64,000 nucleotides of DNA from Owenia fusiformis. Taxonomy: Eukaryota > Annelida > Polychaeta > Sabellida > Oweniidae. Where the stretch lies: contig CAIIXF020000011.1 in NCBI GenBank assembly GCA_903813345.2, positions 30,806,166 to 30,870,165 of the forward strand, in the 5' to 3' direction. Made by a program: the position numbers and the translations under genes. Below are positions 38,101 through 50,272 of the stretch, piece after piece. Under the pieces are notes generated by a model. The model made no database searches and had not been told where the DNA came from. It worked only from the letters and a program-made list of their open reading frames with translations. Every line of letters begins with the position of its first letter. The stretch's first letter is position 1.

Positions 38101-41100
38101 TTTCACTTGATTTCTTGATTTTCGAATGTTAATCAATATTATTTCGATTTTTGAATAACTATCCGTACGTCATAATATTCAAGATTGTGAGACTAACACC
38201 TAGAGAAAACACGCCACGTGACCGGATCAATAACCAAGGCCTTCATCCAGATCATATGAGTACAACATGTTATATAATAACAGCACTATCTTAAAATTGA
38301 ATGTCAAGTTTTAACAGAACAAATTGCCTTCAAGGTAGGTTAGTTACGTAAATGAACACAATTACAAGTGCAAATTGTGAACTAAAAAAGACCAATTATT
38401 TTGTCACCGCATATATTTTAACTCAATAACCTTACACACAAAAACGTAACTATGTTACACATATGCAACTTCTTAAAAAATTTGGATAATTTGAGGCAAG
38501 TTGAAAAAACACCTTTTAACATTTTTACCTTGAGAAGGTCATCGCAGGTCAAGTCTTCAATCTAAAAGAAGGTCATTAGAGGTCAAATCTTCAATCTAAA
38601 AATCAGATTTGAACTTCTGAGAACTTGTGGATGATTTAAAAAAACATTTGGACAATTTGAAGCAGGTTGGAGAAATCCACTTTTGACCATTTTGACCTTT
38701 GAAGGCCATAGAAGGTCAAATCTCAAATCTAAAGTCAGATTTGAACTTCTAAGAACCTGTAGATGATTTAGAAAAAAATCTGGTGAATTAGAAGCTAGTT
38801 GAAAAATGCCATTTTTGATACAAAAAGTTGGAGATGTAGACCATAACAATATGTCACCACTTTTGGTGGCGACATAACAAGTAGTTAAACACAAAAAACA
38901 AACATTTTAACAGTAAGTAAATAGGAGAATTACTTTATGATAGTTTTCCCTGGACGTGAGATTGAAACAGTTTCTAAAACTGATAAATTATTTTTCAGAA
39001 AGCCTTCCAGTATCAGAGAAAATACGCGAATAACAGATATCAGCGCTATGTCAGGATCCACAAATGTTAACAACGTATTGGACAAGGTTCCTGCCACTTG
39101 GAAGAGTAAAGCCAAAACCTTCTTTTTCCGGTTTGATACTGACGGGGATGGCCTTCACACTCGGCGAGACTATGAGGAAATCGTCAATAGATTAACTGGA
39201 TATCTGAAGAAGAGTGGCAGCAATCCATCGGATGATCGTCTGCAAGGTCTCAAACACACGTTTATAGATGTCGTCTGGAGCGAATTTGTGGCGGGAAATC
39301 ATGACACGGGAAGCAATCGAAAAGTAACACTCCAAGAATTCACTACCAATGTTGCGAAAAAGCTCGATGAGAGAGAATACGCCGAGGCGGTTTGTAAGGC
39401 AATATCGACGCATTATTTTGATATCATAGATATAAACAGCGATGGGTCGATATCGTTAAAAGAATATGGAGATTTTATGGAGTTGTTTGGAGTTGACCCA
39501 AAGCATGCCCCTGGGGCATTCGAATCTCTCGACGCGGATTGCAACAACGAAATAAGCCGTGAAGAGTTTTTTAATGCAATGCAAAACTTCTGGTTGAGTA
39601 TGGATGACACGGGCTTCGGTGCATGTATGTTAGGACCTTTGATAAAGTGGTAAATGGCAATGTTTAACTCTCCACAACTCCTACTTGAAATATTAAATAT
39701 TTTAGACCTACCAGTAGAAATATTTCACCAAAGACAGCATCCATCATACATTTTGCAACGATATTTTGTCAGTGAACCATCGAGAACTTTTATGGAAGGA
39801 AATCGTAATTATATATATAATGACTAGACGTTTGCTCATTACCGCTTTTGGGAACACAACTTTTGTATTCATCAGCAGATAAGGATACGAGCTAAAAGAC
39901 CATGTGACCGCCTCTCTACTTGACTACACACCTCACACTTGTTGTAGTGGGGGGGGGGTCACAAGGGTTTGTAACTAGACTAGTAAGACATCTCGTCTTT
40001 TGATGTAGATCCCTTCATGTCATTCTTATATTTATACAATTGAAATGTAGCTTCTCGCGTGCCCCATTTTGAAACACCAGCCAGAACGAACAATTAATTC
40101 ACATTGGATTTTATCCTGGTGTTTCTCTTGTAGAGGTTCAAAATATAGAAACGTCTTAGAGTCAGGTCTCACTGTCCTCATACCCACGACCCATTCAAAA
40201 ATTACAATTATTCAGTATCTTTGGTATCTTGGGAGTTGTCCATGTCAAAGTGATTTATATATAATTAAATCATAAAATAAAAGGACATTAATGAAGATTA
40301 TTCCATATGTTATATTGAATTATTTCATATACTGTCAATACAGTATATGACTTGCTGAGTGAATGTGGAACTTCCCAGCCATTTCAATTTCAATTCTTTC
40401 ATGAGCTGGGTCAGCGATGCCCGATCTTGAAGGATGTTCCCAGCTTTTGATCAGTGAAATTGTACTTGGAAATATGGTACATTGACTAATCAAAGAATAT
40501 AGAAGTGTTTGTATTATTAAATATTTTGGATACTGAACTCAACCTTGTTTATCGACCTTAGTAAGTGAAGTAGTCCCTTAAGACCCAAATATGGTACGTT
40601 GTTATTGAAGGAATTAAAAGGGATATAGAATAGGAAGTGTTGCAAGCAATCGTTCTAAAAATCACTTACAATCCTAATCTAATTGACTGAGAAAAGATTG
40701 GGGATATCTGATCAATTTCAAGGAACAACTAGGAATGCCTAAAATTATTAGAATTGAAAATGGGAACTCAGATTTTAATTCCTTGTCAATCGAAGGATTG
40801 ACAAAATCAGAACTGTTGGACCTTTTAGAAAAAAGGAATGCCATGGTGCAAAAATGTAATGTAGTGACAAATTAATGTCGTGACAACTGTTTAGAAACAC
40901 ACTTAGCTCATCTTTATCCCTTCTACTCCCTTTAAGAGAGTCATGAAAAACACTTACCTCCCACACTGATCTACTATTGCACATCTGGTTCTGTTTGTTT
41001 GGGGCTTCTCGATTATGAAGTGTATTAGGGTCATTCGGATCATTATCACAAAAAGACGTAATCTACAAAACACAAGTGCAATTTAATTTCTAAAAGTAAA

Positions 41101-44100
41101 ATATCAATTTGAAAGTATAATTATCTTGATTTTGAGCGTTCGTTGAAGTTATGTCCTTTATTCGATGGGCTTGACCAAGTCGGTCTGTCATAAATGCATT
41201 GAGAAATATTCTCAACTACCTCAATGTTCATATGCTTATTACTTTGACTTGTCACAAGAATGGACGTAGTTTACTACCAAGCCTTATCTACGTCACGACA
41301 TGCGTTTACCGTCGAAGACAATAATCAGATTACCTGAGGGAGGAATTGCTTATACATTAGTGACCCGTAACCGTCTCTGTTTTGAAACCGATCATCCTGG
41401 TATCTACAGTTCCCGTCAGGTAACCCGCTTGCATAGCTACAGCCTTCACTTCCTGTCTGGATGTTCACCAGCTTACCTTGGGAATATTATAGGATATGTG
41501 TAAGGACAGTGATGTAAGGTTTTATCATCTACAATTTACCAACACTAGTAAGTAAATATATGTCAAACTTCTGGGGGGGGGGCTTCGTCGAACCTCTATT
41601 AAGGTGCCATGGAAGTTAACAGGAAATGACCAAACAGGAAGTGACAAAATCTTTTTGCATTTTTAGACATTTTTAAACAAAGATAACAGAGTTCTAGTTT
41701 GGCCTCTAGTCAATTTAACTATTTCTACATATCACTTACATGACCAGGATCACAATGTTCATGGTCAGAATGACCCCAAACATGATGAAATAACCTTTTT
41801 AGCCTTTGAAAGTGTGACTGAAAAAAGCTAAAAGTAGGAGCTATGGAAGGTCACTGAACAGAATCTTTTGAATTTTTCAGAAAATGTGCCCAATATAATG
41901 CTCTAACTGATACAATCTTTGAAATTTAAGAAAATTGTCTTAAACAAAAATGGCGGTCATAAAAAGGAAAATAGATCGCTTTTCAATCAGTTTTTTCATT
42001 TTTTTTTCTTTTTCTGTGAATGATATCAAATTTTCAAAGATTGTATCATTTAGAGCAATATATTGGGCACATTTTCTGAAAAATTCAAAAGATTCTGTTC
42101 AGTGACCTCTCCTACCTCCTTCTTTTAGCTATTTTCAGTCACATTTTCAGAGGGCTGAAAGGGTCATTTTATCATGTTTAGGGTCATTCTGACCATGAAC
42201 ATTGTGATCCTGGACCTGTAAATGGTATTTGGAACTAGTTGAATTGACTGGAGGTCAAAACAGAACTCTGTTATCTTTGTTCAAAAAATGTCTAAAAATG
42301 CAAAAAAAGTGTCACTTCCATAGCACCTTAACATGGCAATACATATTCACCCGATGACTAGGTACGGGCATACAATTCAACGGATGATTCTACATTTTTA
42401 TGCCAATAAAATTGAAACTAAATCACACTGACAAATCAGAAATTCAATAATTTGTTAACACAATTTAATTACTTTGCAACAATTTTAGCCACTTCCGTTA
42501 TTTTTAGCTGTGCAAGATCCAGAGATCGGTGTCTTTACTGGACGATATCTCGTCACGTGGGCCAAGCAAGAGAGGTACCTACCAGAGAATCCCAGTGAGC
42601 ACCTGGTAGCTTCTATGTCACCAAACTGGGTTGTGTAGAATCTTGGTTCGTTCCCACCTCCTCCATATTCGTCATATACGCCATACCGCAAGTGACTCCA
42701 CTCATGAACGATCACCTGAAAAATGAGTTAAAAGATGGCAGCTTATACCATTATGAAATGGCGTCTGTGGTGTTTGAAAGAACATTAGCAATGGCAAACC
42801 AAAGAATTGTTATTTATATGACTGAAGAAAGAAATGCGTCAGATTAATGCATATCTACAAATGATGTACATTCCGACTCTTTATAATTTGCACTTCTGGG
42901 ACAAATACGAGAAATGCGCGCAGTGTCAAACCAATGTCCATGTGCGCCTACCTTTTCATATGCCCCATATAATATTCCGATATTTGGATCCATAAGAAAA
43001 TCGGGTGTGAGATGCATGTAATGGCCTAGCTTGCCACATGGTGTTGTTTTGATGACGAAAGGTTTGTCACCCTGGTTGTATCTTGAATCAGGATTGTCGA
43101 TCACTATATCACTTTTTTCAAAACTTTCTTTACTTATTGGTTGGTAGGAGGGGTCGTCTGACCATGTCTTTGGCACTAGAATTGTTATGTCCTTGAAATA
43201 TGCTCTCTTTCTGAAAATAAAAAGGTACATATTCATTTGAATAAAAGAAACGTCGGGGATGTCAAGGTTCTTTGTTTTTCAGGTTAAAATGACCATTCAC
43301 AAATTGTATAAACTACAGACATGACATATTCAAATCATTTCAATTGAGTCTCTTAGTGATCATATTTAAGTACCGCGTGACACAAAAATACCATCCACCC
43401 ACATAATGTTGCATAACTTTTGGCACACCTTGTGCTGCTCATAAAAGTGTATTTAAGCTAGTCACCTGAAACTAAATGTGCTAAAGAACTATTTAGATGT
43501 CATGCCAACTGAATTATGCAACATTATATGGGTGGCATTTTTGTGTCACCCTGTATTTAATTTGAATCAAGTTATCAACCTAGAACAATTGCCAAGGTTT
43601 TGCAATATTTTTGGTCACGATAGTAAATATCAAGATAATATGACAATATGAATTGGACATTTTTGCATTTGAATACTCATTTAAGATTTCAAGTAACGCA
43701 TGTACCCTCCATCCCATTTAATTCTTGGTTCAAGGGTATTTCAATTCTTTCCATAAGCTTAGAGCAGCCATATCTTGAAGGATGACTCCATCTTATCATT
43801 TAAATATTATTTTGCAGTGTAGGTTTCGTTAATGATATCAGACACTCATAACGAAATATTCTGAATATTATAGGTTAGACCAGCATGAGTGACTTCAATG
43901 AGCTTTGACCTCAACATCATTCTGTTGATGTTAAAATATTCTTGACCCTAGACCAGGATATACATTACACGTGGGTATGGTGGACACTCTTGAAAGTCAG
44001 ATTTATTATATTTGAACACTAGTGCCACGAGCATTGTTATCTCCATATGTAAATAGTAAAGACACGAAGCATCAAGTAGCTCATGATCATATCATGAATT

Positions 44101-46246
44101 TGGTATTCTGTACAATAAATTAGACATATTTTGTCAAATTCCACATGATGAAACTTCGAGGAACAAATTCTAAACAACTAAAGTAACTAAACGTAAACAG
44201 AAGCACTGGCTTTTCGAAATATTATATCGTTTCGGCGAATGGCAATTAATTGTCCCTCATCAACTGCTGGAGACAGCCATTTTAAGCAAAAAACTCAAAA
44301 CAAAAGTAAAAATCTCCACATATCGATGCTTAGAGTCATCCAGTGGTGCCATTTGTGAAAAATGTGTTACTATAGTGAAACCTTGTAGAGGAAGTGCCCA
44401 AGGAATTAATATAATTGTTGTAACAGTGAATACATATTAAGAAAGCAAAAGACTACTTAAACTTACTTGTTACTGAATCAAAGTTGGAAATTGGATGGGT
44501 ATCGATATGGTGAATATTTTGAACACACGTTTCTTTTAAACCTGTCATCAAAAAATTCTGAAAGTTTTACATATTGTCAAGTTAATGGTAATATTTTGAA
44601 TGGTAACAATATAATTTGAAATGAATATAATTATATACTTTTCTCTATATTGTTTTAAAAAACACACCAGACATTTCTTTTGTTCTTGGTATCATATGTT
44701 GAATGCAATGAAACATCTATCCGAACCTCATTGGAACAAAATGACATAAACACAATGTGTTTAGGTCTTTCAATATTGTAATTGTACAAAGGAATAATTT
44801 TTTGAATAGTTTTTGTTAAATCAACCAAAATTTCCTTTGTATAACTATAATATTGAGAGGTCCAAGAAAATGTTGTATGTATGCTATATTGTTCCAACAA
44901 GCTTCTGAAAGATATTTTATTTCATTCTCAAGAATTGGTAAAAAGGAACAAAAGACACATTGCACTAGAAAAAACAAAAAATGTTAACAAAACAATTACT
45001 AGTCATGATGACCTTCTAGACTAAGGGACGCGTTATACGACGTTGCACACCGCCGTGGTGCGACCTGGACGAACTGCGAATGAGATGGACGTATTAAAGA
45101 CTGTTAATGAACGAAGTAGCTAATTATTTTAGACATATTTCCCGACCACAGCCAGATTGAGCTCGTTTTACGACGTTTCCGTAGGACTGGCAAGAATGGG
45201 TAAGAACTAGTTTGGTGTGAGAGGGGGGTTAATTTCTAAAGTATTAACGTTTGTGCTAAAGTGCATCTAGCTAGTTGAGCTAGTCATCTGAATTTTCTTG
45301 TGGAGTTGCTCCATAAAACCCTATTTTAGTGTGCCAAAGAACAATACAGATATCATGCAGAGTGAGACAAATAAGTTATGCAACATTATGTGGATGTTAG
45401 CTAAGGGGGAGAACATATTTATTTGACACCCTGTAGAATGATTGTAGCATATATGGCACATGCATGATATTCCCATAATTAAGAAGACCTTAATTGCAAT
45501 CAATCGATGTGCACGTCGTCGAGCGTTACGATCTTTTAAGTAACAAAAATATATTATTGGTGGTCACGGGGGTCCAGTCGATGAATCAGTGGTTTAAATC
45601 AACCTGAACACTACTCAACAGGTCATTTGGAAAAATGATAGATATTGGAATTTAAGAGACCAATGTAAAACAATGAAAGAATATATATAGCTTATAGGGA
45701 AAAGAGGTGAAACAAGTTATTAAATATACAGTGCATGAGATTTTAAAGGGCTGGTAAACTGCCCCCCCCCCCGGACTACTCGGCCTCACCATAAGTTCCA
45801 TTTTCCATTCTCCAATCAGAGGATTTATAGTCAATATAGTTTGCAAAGGTGGATATGAAATACAATTTCCAATACGATTACCTCTTAATCACATAATATG
45901 GTTATTTGATCCACAGGATCAAATCTTATACTAAGGACTGATGGGGAAAAAGTCACTCCACCTTGGTGGGAATCGAACTCACAACCCCCCCCCGATTACA
46001 TGTTTGTATAACTTACCTTGTAACTTGATAAAGTAACGCAGACGCATCTGTAAAGACAGTTTTAATTCTTTCAATTAGCGCAGGATCCTCTTGTACACCG
46101 TCACCTATTGCAATTAGAGTCTGCCTATATTCATTGTCCTTCAGGAATATGGTCCCGCGCCCACAACTTTCCACTCCCAACAGTACTGTGCTAATAAGCA
46201 CCATAAATGAACGGAATATCCAAGCTTTACTTATTTTTGTAAACAT
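29172..46246 (-). CDS. Calcium-activated chloride channel regulator (CLCA family), 17 exons, 1003 residues
   Basis: Exons in transcript order: 46246-46017, 43210-42952, 42715-42583, 41476-41334, 41062-40958, 34616-34449, 33950-33752, 33533-33412, 32882-32714, 32553-32306, 32120-31931, 31624-31532, 31394-31315, 31141-30964, 30438-30316, 30015-29851 and 29578-29172. They total 3012 bp and all junctions are in phase. CLCA proteins are secreted or membrane-tethered metalloproteases that cleave themselves and modulate TMEM16A-type chloride channels. Visible parts: a signal peptide (about residues 1-24); the N-terminal CLCA domain with the zinc-protease HEWSH and following YDEY (42706-42692); a Cys-rich segment; a VWA domain with a full MIDAS motif DVSGS (34499-34485); a beta-sandwich region with DGIYSNYF; a fibronectin-like ATSYELRI segment; and a C-terminal helix TILGITFGTIGAVLVIIAII with a cytoplasmic tail of about 70 residues. 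Metalloprotease and MIDAS residues are all intact, so the protein should be active. The membrane helix suggests a tethered form. Confidence 0.95.
30640..30945. repeat. Minisatellite, 31-bp unit, about 10 copies
   Basis: The unit 'catgtgacatctacaatggg' plus 'gttacccatac' repeats with 31-bp spacing (for example 30675 and 30706). Most copies differ at one to three sites. It lies in the CLCA intron between exons 30964-31141 and 30316-30438. Confidence 0.9.
34617..38464. other. CLCA intron 5, right part: no second gene seen
   Basis: AT-rich intron sequence apart from the mariner-type MITE at 35459-35704. Short frames, including 34890-35090 and 36314-36532, lack domains, splice context or codon bias that would support them. 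Confidence 0.5.
35459..35704. mobile_element. Tc1/mariner-type MITE, 246 bp
   Basis: Begins 'tagggtgtcccaaaaataac' and ends, in complement, 'taccgagtgtccccaaaatg'. It is flanked by TA, the usual duplication of this superfamily. It lies in intron 5 of the CLCA gene. Confidence 0.7.
38465..38830. repeat. Imperfect tandem repeat, 132-bp period
   Basis: 'gaacttctgagaacttgtgg' at 38611 recurs as 'gaacttctaagaacctgtag' at 38743, a 132-bp spacing, and flanking blocks such as 'gaaggtcaaatct' follow the same order. A partial third unit begins near 38470, and a 34-bp stretch near 38535-38600 is itself duplicated. It lies just upstream of the EF-hand gene. Confidence 0.75.
38937..39653 (+). CDS. Sarcoplasmic calcium-binding protein-like EF-hand protein, nested in a CLCA intron
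   Basis: The open frame runs 238 codons from 38937, but the likelier start is ATG at 39048 (MSGSTNVNNVLDKV), giving 201 residues, near the usual 175-200 of the SCP family. A good acceptor, ttatttttcag, ends at 38998, which suggests an upstream 5' exon and supports the later start. Four EF-hands are visible: DTDGDGLHTRRDY (canonical), a degenerate second (HDTGSNRKVTLQEF), DINSDGSISLKEY (canonical) and DADCNNEISREEF. SCPs are soluble calcium and magnesium buffers of invertebrate muscle and neurons. The coding part has no intron and lies antisense within intron 5 of the CLCA gene. A calexcitin-like sensor is an alternative. A polyadenylation-like AATAAA occurs near 40276. Confidence 0.85.
   Translation: MIVFPGREIETVSKTDKLFFRKPSSIRENTRITDISAMSGSTNVNNVLDKVPATWKSKAKTFFFRFDTDGDGLHTRRDYEEIVNRLTGYLKKSGSNPSDDRLQGLKHTFIDVVWSEFVAGNHDTGSNRKVTLQEFTTNVAKKLDEREYAEAVCKAISTHYFDIIDINSDGSISLKEYGDFMELFGVDPKHAPGAFESLDADCNNEISREEFFNAMQNFWLSMDDTGFGACMLGPLIKW
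39654..40957. other. CLCA intron 5, left part; 3' flank of the EF-hand gene
   Basis: Carries the 3' flank of the EF-hand gene, a G tract near 39949-39958 and otherwise AT-rich DNA. No exon was seen on either strand. Confidence 0.5.
41603..42327. mobile_element. 725-bp foldback element with TTAA target duplication
   Basis: Arms of about 330 bp (41603-41935 and 41995-42327) are imperfect reverse complements over their length: 'gttcatggtcagaatgaccc', 'aaaatgtgcccaatata' and 'acagagttctagtttgg' have mirrored partners. The ends are GGTGC...GCACC, flanked by TTAA at 41599-41602 and 42328-42331. A TTAA duplication is usual for piggyBac and Kolobok groups. There is no ORF. It lies in a CLCA intron. 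Confidence 0.85.
43371..43555. mobile_element. Tc1/mariner-type MITE, 185 bp, intact
   Basis: The left end 'taccgcgtgacacaaaaata' and right-end complement 'tacagggtgacacaaaaatg' continue through 'ccacccacataatgttgcat' as long terminal inverted repeats. It is flanked by TA. It is the intact relative of the split copy at 6886-7625, and lies in a CLCA intron. Confidence 0.85.
44465..44905 (-). mobile_element. LINE 3' fragment, relative of 4560-4900
   Basis: In reverse orientation it matches 4560-4900, including the peptide stretch MSFCSNEVRIDVS and 'ggtaacaatata'-type blocks. It is a decayed fragment in CLCA intron 1, with no intact reverse transcriptase. Confidence 0.65.
45000..45235. mobile_element. 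Partial foldback MITE copy C
   Basis: Its right end matches copy A and copy F (ends 'aactagtttggtgtgagag', then GGGGGG and TTA). The left end is missing beyond the module 'gaccttctagactaagggac'. It is adjacent to a mariner-type right end ending 'gacaccctgta' at about 45433, so it may have inserted into that older element. Confidence 0.7.
45860..46000 (-). repeat. Possible tRNA-derived SINE fragment
   Basis: On the minus strand, 'gttgtgagttcgattcccac' resembles a Pol III B box with its T-arm context. No matching A box or complete tRNA fold was found, and the G/C tract beside it suggests a worn copy. It lies close to the donor of CLCA exon 1. Confidence 0.4.
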
Positions 46247-47516
46247 TTTTGTATATTTCTGATTTTCCTATTTTTTCACTTGAGATTTACTATATACAGT
46301 TGCACTACTGAACTACTGTGGTTTTGTTGAATTCTCTATTGTAGATGAGAATTTAAAATGTATAAAAGCTTATATTATATACATGTTATTATGTAAAATT
46401 AATCCTTCCGATTTAGCTGTGCCAATACCTTAATACATTTTATCCATACACTTAAATTCTGAAAAATGACCAGATCAAATTACATGGTAATCCAGGTACG
46501 ATAATAAGTAAAATTGTTTATTTCTTGTTCAAAGTCTACCTTGATTCCAATTTTATCTCATATTTCAGCATGATAGTCTTAATTTGATCAACTACTTAAG
46601 ATTTGTTGATTTTATATATGGAGTAAACAAAATTGATTATAAATCGACTTCAGGTTATTTTCCACTGATAAAGGTCCCATTCATCGTGTCTCCATGAAGT
46701 ACGTCACCAAGCATTGGAATGTTCAGTTAAGTAATCGCAAAGTGGATTTCGAAGATGAACAAACGAGAAAGATAATCGTTCGTCAATTTCACTAGAAATG
46801 TCTTTAAGTTATCTTAATTTAAGAAAGTGCCCATGAGTTCATGATATCGTCTGTCTGTACTTGGCTAACCTGTTGGCTCGCGCCCGTTGTGCAGGTTAAT
46901 ACTATGTACTTGTTTTTAACTAAGACAATTATGAAAATAAGAAGATTTCCGATTTATTGACCACCTATAGCTGCACGTGTATTATCTGGTTGAGTGAATC
47001 AATGTGACAAGAACATTTTTTATTTTTAAGTGCAGAAAATATAGGGAATTATTGGACACGTTCAGCATCGGCGCTAGTTTTATATGATCGCAACTAAATT
47101 ATTCCTAAAAAATTCAAATGTCCTCTTTTGCCCCAGTCTTTCTTTATGTATGACTATTTTGGCTTATATTGGTCATATCATTTTGTGTACACACTTGAAA
47201 GTGAGCGGTATAGTGTAGACAAATAAACACCGGCGAGTGGTATATATTGGATCTTTTTCACAATGATATATACAGGGCGTATTAATAAACGCAACAGACA
47301 ATTAAATCGTAAAACAACAAAACCAGTGATGACTGCATTGATTTCATTCAATGTTCCATGAAGGCACATTTCTCCACTTTTCAATGACGTGTCCTTTATT
47401 TCCATGGAGTCATGGTTGGCTGCAAAATCAGTGTTTTTGCACAGTGGGCATGATAAATCACGTTGGGACCGAGTTTTAGATATTGGAAAAGTCGGTACTC
47501 ACGGGCCCCCGGCTTA
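46247..47516. other. CLCA upstream region, no gene seen
   Basis: AT-rich. On the minus strand the region just upstream of the CLCA start contains TATA-like strings near 46355-46385, but AT content makes them uninformative. No exon was recognised. Confidence 0.4.
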
Positions 47517-48468
47517 CTCCCCATATCACACCAAACTAGTTCTTACTCGTTCTTGCCAGTCCTACGAAAACGTCGTAAAACGGGCTCAATCTGGATGTGG
47601 TCGGGAAATATGTCAAAATAATTAGCTACTTCGTTCATAAACAGTCTTCAATACATCCATCTCATTCGCAGTTCGTTCAGGTCGCACCATGTCGGTGTGC
47701 AACGTCGTATAACGCGTCCCTTAGTCTAGAAGGTCATCATGACCTGATTACAGAACGGTATGGTCGCCGATTCAAAATTCTAAAATCACCTTCCCGGCCC
47801 GTCTGAGAAAGTTCATGAAGTTCGTAAATAGACCTTAGAAAGTTGCAGCTAAGTTCATTCCGTTCACACACAGTTTAAACCAGTTTTGAAGAACGCAGTG
47901 GCAACTTGTTTGGTGCGGTAGCTATATTTTTGCTAACTCGTTCATAAGCAGTGTTTAATACGTTCTTAGTCAGTTTAAACACGGGGGTAAAGCAGACCCG
48001 TTGATGCAATGAGCTTGCTCGGCGGTATCATGACTGTGTAACGGGTCTTAATGTATAAGTGTACTCGGCGGTAGGTTCAAACAACGCGGATCCTCAAAGC
48101 ATGTGCTCATGGTATATTCGTGTTTTAACACCCGTGTTAAACCCGCTTGCAATTAGTTCTACCTCGTTCTCAATACGTCCTCAGACACTTCAACTTGTTG
48201 TAAAAACGTCCCTTGTAGGATTTAAGTACGACGGTTCCGTTCGTAGTACGTCCAGCTCGTCGGTAGTACGTTATCACTCGTTCTAATTGTAGAACGTGAC
48301 GACCACAAGAACATTTTGAGTATGTTCTAGAGGACCTACCCGTTCAAATACGTTCGATGAAGTTTGTAAACAGACCCCAAACGGTTCTAAGTACGTCCAG
48401 TCCGTTCGTTCACAGTTGAAGCCCGTTTTCGAGAACGTAGTGAGAACTAGTTTGGTGTGATAGTAGGG
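47517..48468. mobile_element. Foldback MITE copy D, 952 bp, composite
   Basis: Left end 'ctccccatatcacaccaaac', right end 'agtttggtgtgatagtaggg'; flanks are TTA (47514-47516) and TAA (48469-48471). It contains an internal terminus-like block near 47905-47925 ('cttgtttggtgcggtagct'), implying two fused copies. The interior is rich in short modules such as 'gttcgtaaatagac' and 'acgttctcgaaaacg' in either orientation. There is no ORF of note. Confidence 0.8.
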
Positions 48469-48471
48469 TAA

Positions 48472-49090
48472 CCCTAGTTAGTAGTTCTCACTACGTTCTC
48501 GAAAACGGGCTCCAACTGTGTACGGACGGTTTGGGCGTTCTTAGAACCGTTTGGGGTCTATTTACAAACTTCATCGAACGAACTCGAACGGGTAAGTCCT
48601 CTAGAACTTAGAACATGCTCAAAATGTTTTCGTGGTCGTCACGTTCTACAATTAGAACGAGTGACAGCGTACAGACGACGAGCTGGACGTACTACGAACG
48701 GAACCGTCGTACTTCAATCATTTAGAATTTTGAATCATTTCGAAGTTCGATGGCAACCATACCGTTTTATGATTAGATCGTGTGACAGCGTACTTCAAAC
48801 GAGATGACCTCTTAGACTAACTAGGAATGTAATTGCCGTTTTTAGACCCTACTAGGGATGCGTAAACGACGTTGTGCATTCGGATATCAATTGCAGTACG
48901 TGTGCACACCGACATAGTGCGATCTGAACAAACTGAGAGTGAGATGGACGTATTAAAGATTCTTTATGAACGAAGTAGCTAATTATTTCAGACATATTTC
49001 CCGACCACAGCCAGATTTAGCCCGTTTTACATTTTCACATGACTGGAAAGAACGGTTGAGAACTGAGTTTGGTGTGACAGGGGTGGGGGG
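48472..49090. mobile_element. Foldback MITE copy E, mirror of copy D
   Basis: It begins at the 3-bp junction with copy D and reads back as the reverse complement of D: 'gttctcactacgttctcgaa', 'accgtttggggtctatttac' and 'acgttctacaattagaacga' mirror D's right half. The outer 'tatcacaccaaa' of its left end is deleted. It ends near 49090 in a G tract after 'tttggtgtgaca'. Together D and E form a palindrome of about 1.6 kb. Confidence 0.75.
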
Positions 49091-50272
49091 GGGGGCTTGC
49101 GGTCGTAACTTTGACAATATGTTCTGTCGCATATTGTAGCGATTCACAGAAATAATTGGCAAAGATGTGCATTGTATAAACATGACAAAGAAAATCAATA
49201 TTCATTCAAATCAATCATCATTCAGAAAAACGGTGGAAGAATCTATTCTACTTCGATGGTTATATCCGCCATTTTGAACAATGGTCACTGTTGGCATACT
49301 ATCCCAAGACTGCCCTGTACTTATTTGTCTGATATTGTTATGAAATTAAGATAGCATAAACTTCAAAAAAATGTACGATTTCAGACCTCACATCATACTC
49401 AAAGGCCCACTTCGCCTATTTTCAATGTTTTGGGCAAAATAAAGACTTTTATTTGAATTCTATAAAATGTCCAATGTATTGATAAGAACACTATCTTTAA
49501 TTTGACACCAACACCAGCTCAATCGGGTCACATCAAAGCTTACAATGATTGATCAAAAAATATTTTCGATCTGTCAAGCTTTATATATCAAGTTTTTATC
49601 AATGTCATTAAAAGATGGCAAACTTGTTTGTAGAAGTGTTGTTTATAGAAGTGTCGCCATCTTTTGAATCAAAAGTAATTAAAAACATGCACTTTGTTTA
49701 GCATGTGCATGCATATCTAATGATCTCTGAACTTCAAAAGGTTTTTTCTTTGTGAGTTATTTTTTTCTTGGTTCAATATTAAAACAAATCAAACTTTGTT
49801 TCATATTTGAGCGAGTGTGTGAGTAATATGTTTCAATGATAAGTTTTTTCTTTTTTCTTCTAAATTAAGTATAGTGGGCCTTTAACGAGGATCGTTATTC
49901 AGTCACCCAGTCCCTGGGATTCTTTCAGCCAGTGACATATACCTGAATTATATGTCTCTGTTTTAGCGAAGGGCCCAGTCCTCAAATTTCGATGTTTGTT
50001 TTGTTTTGTCGATATATCTTGGCCTAATTGCGCCCATGTCACAAAATCATGAACTTGTTTCTTGACTCAACCAATGGCCAGAGTAAGAAACTGAAAAAAG
50101 TTAACCTTTTTTCATCAATTTTGAATCGATATGCGTGGTCCATTGTGAAGTATCTAATATTATCAGCTCCAACATGACATTTCCCCGGGGTCATTTCATT
50201 AATAAACATAAACATGATATTGTCGATTAATACCTCCTGACACTTATATTACAAGTCGCCCATTATTAAATC
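49091..50272. other. Intergenic, no gene seen
   Basis: AT-rich, with no exon or terminal repeat recognised on either strand. Confidence 0.45.
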
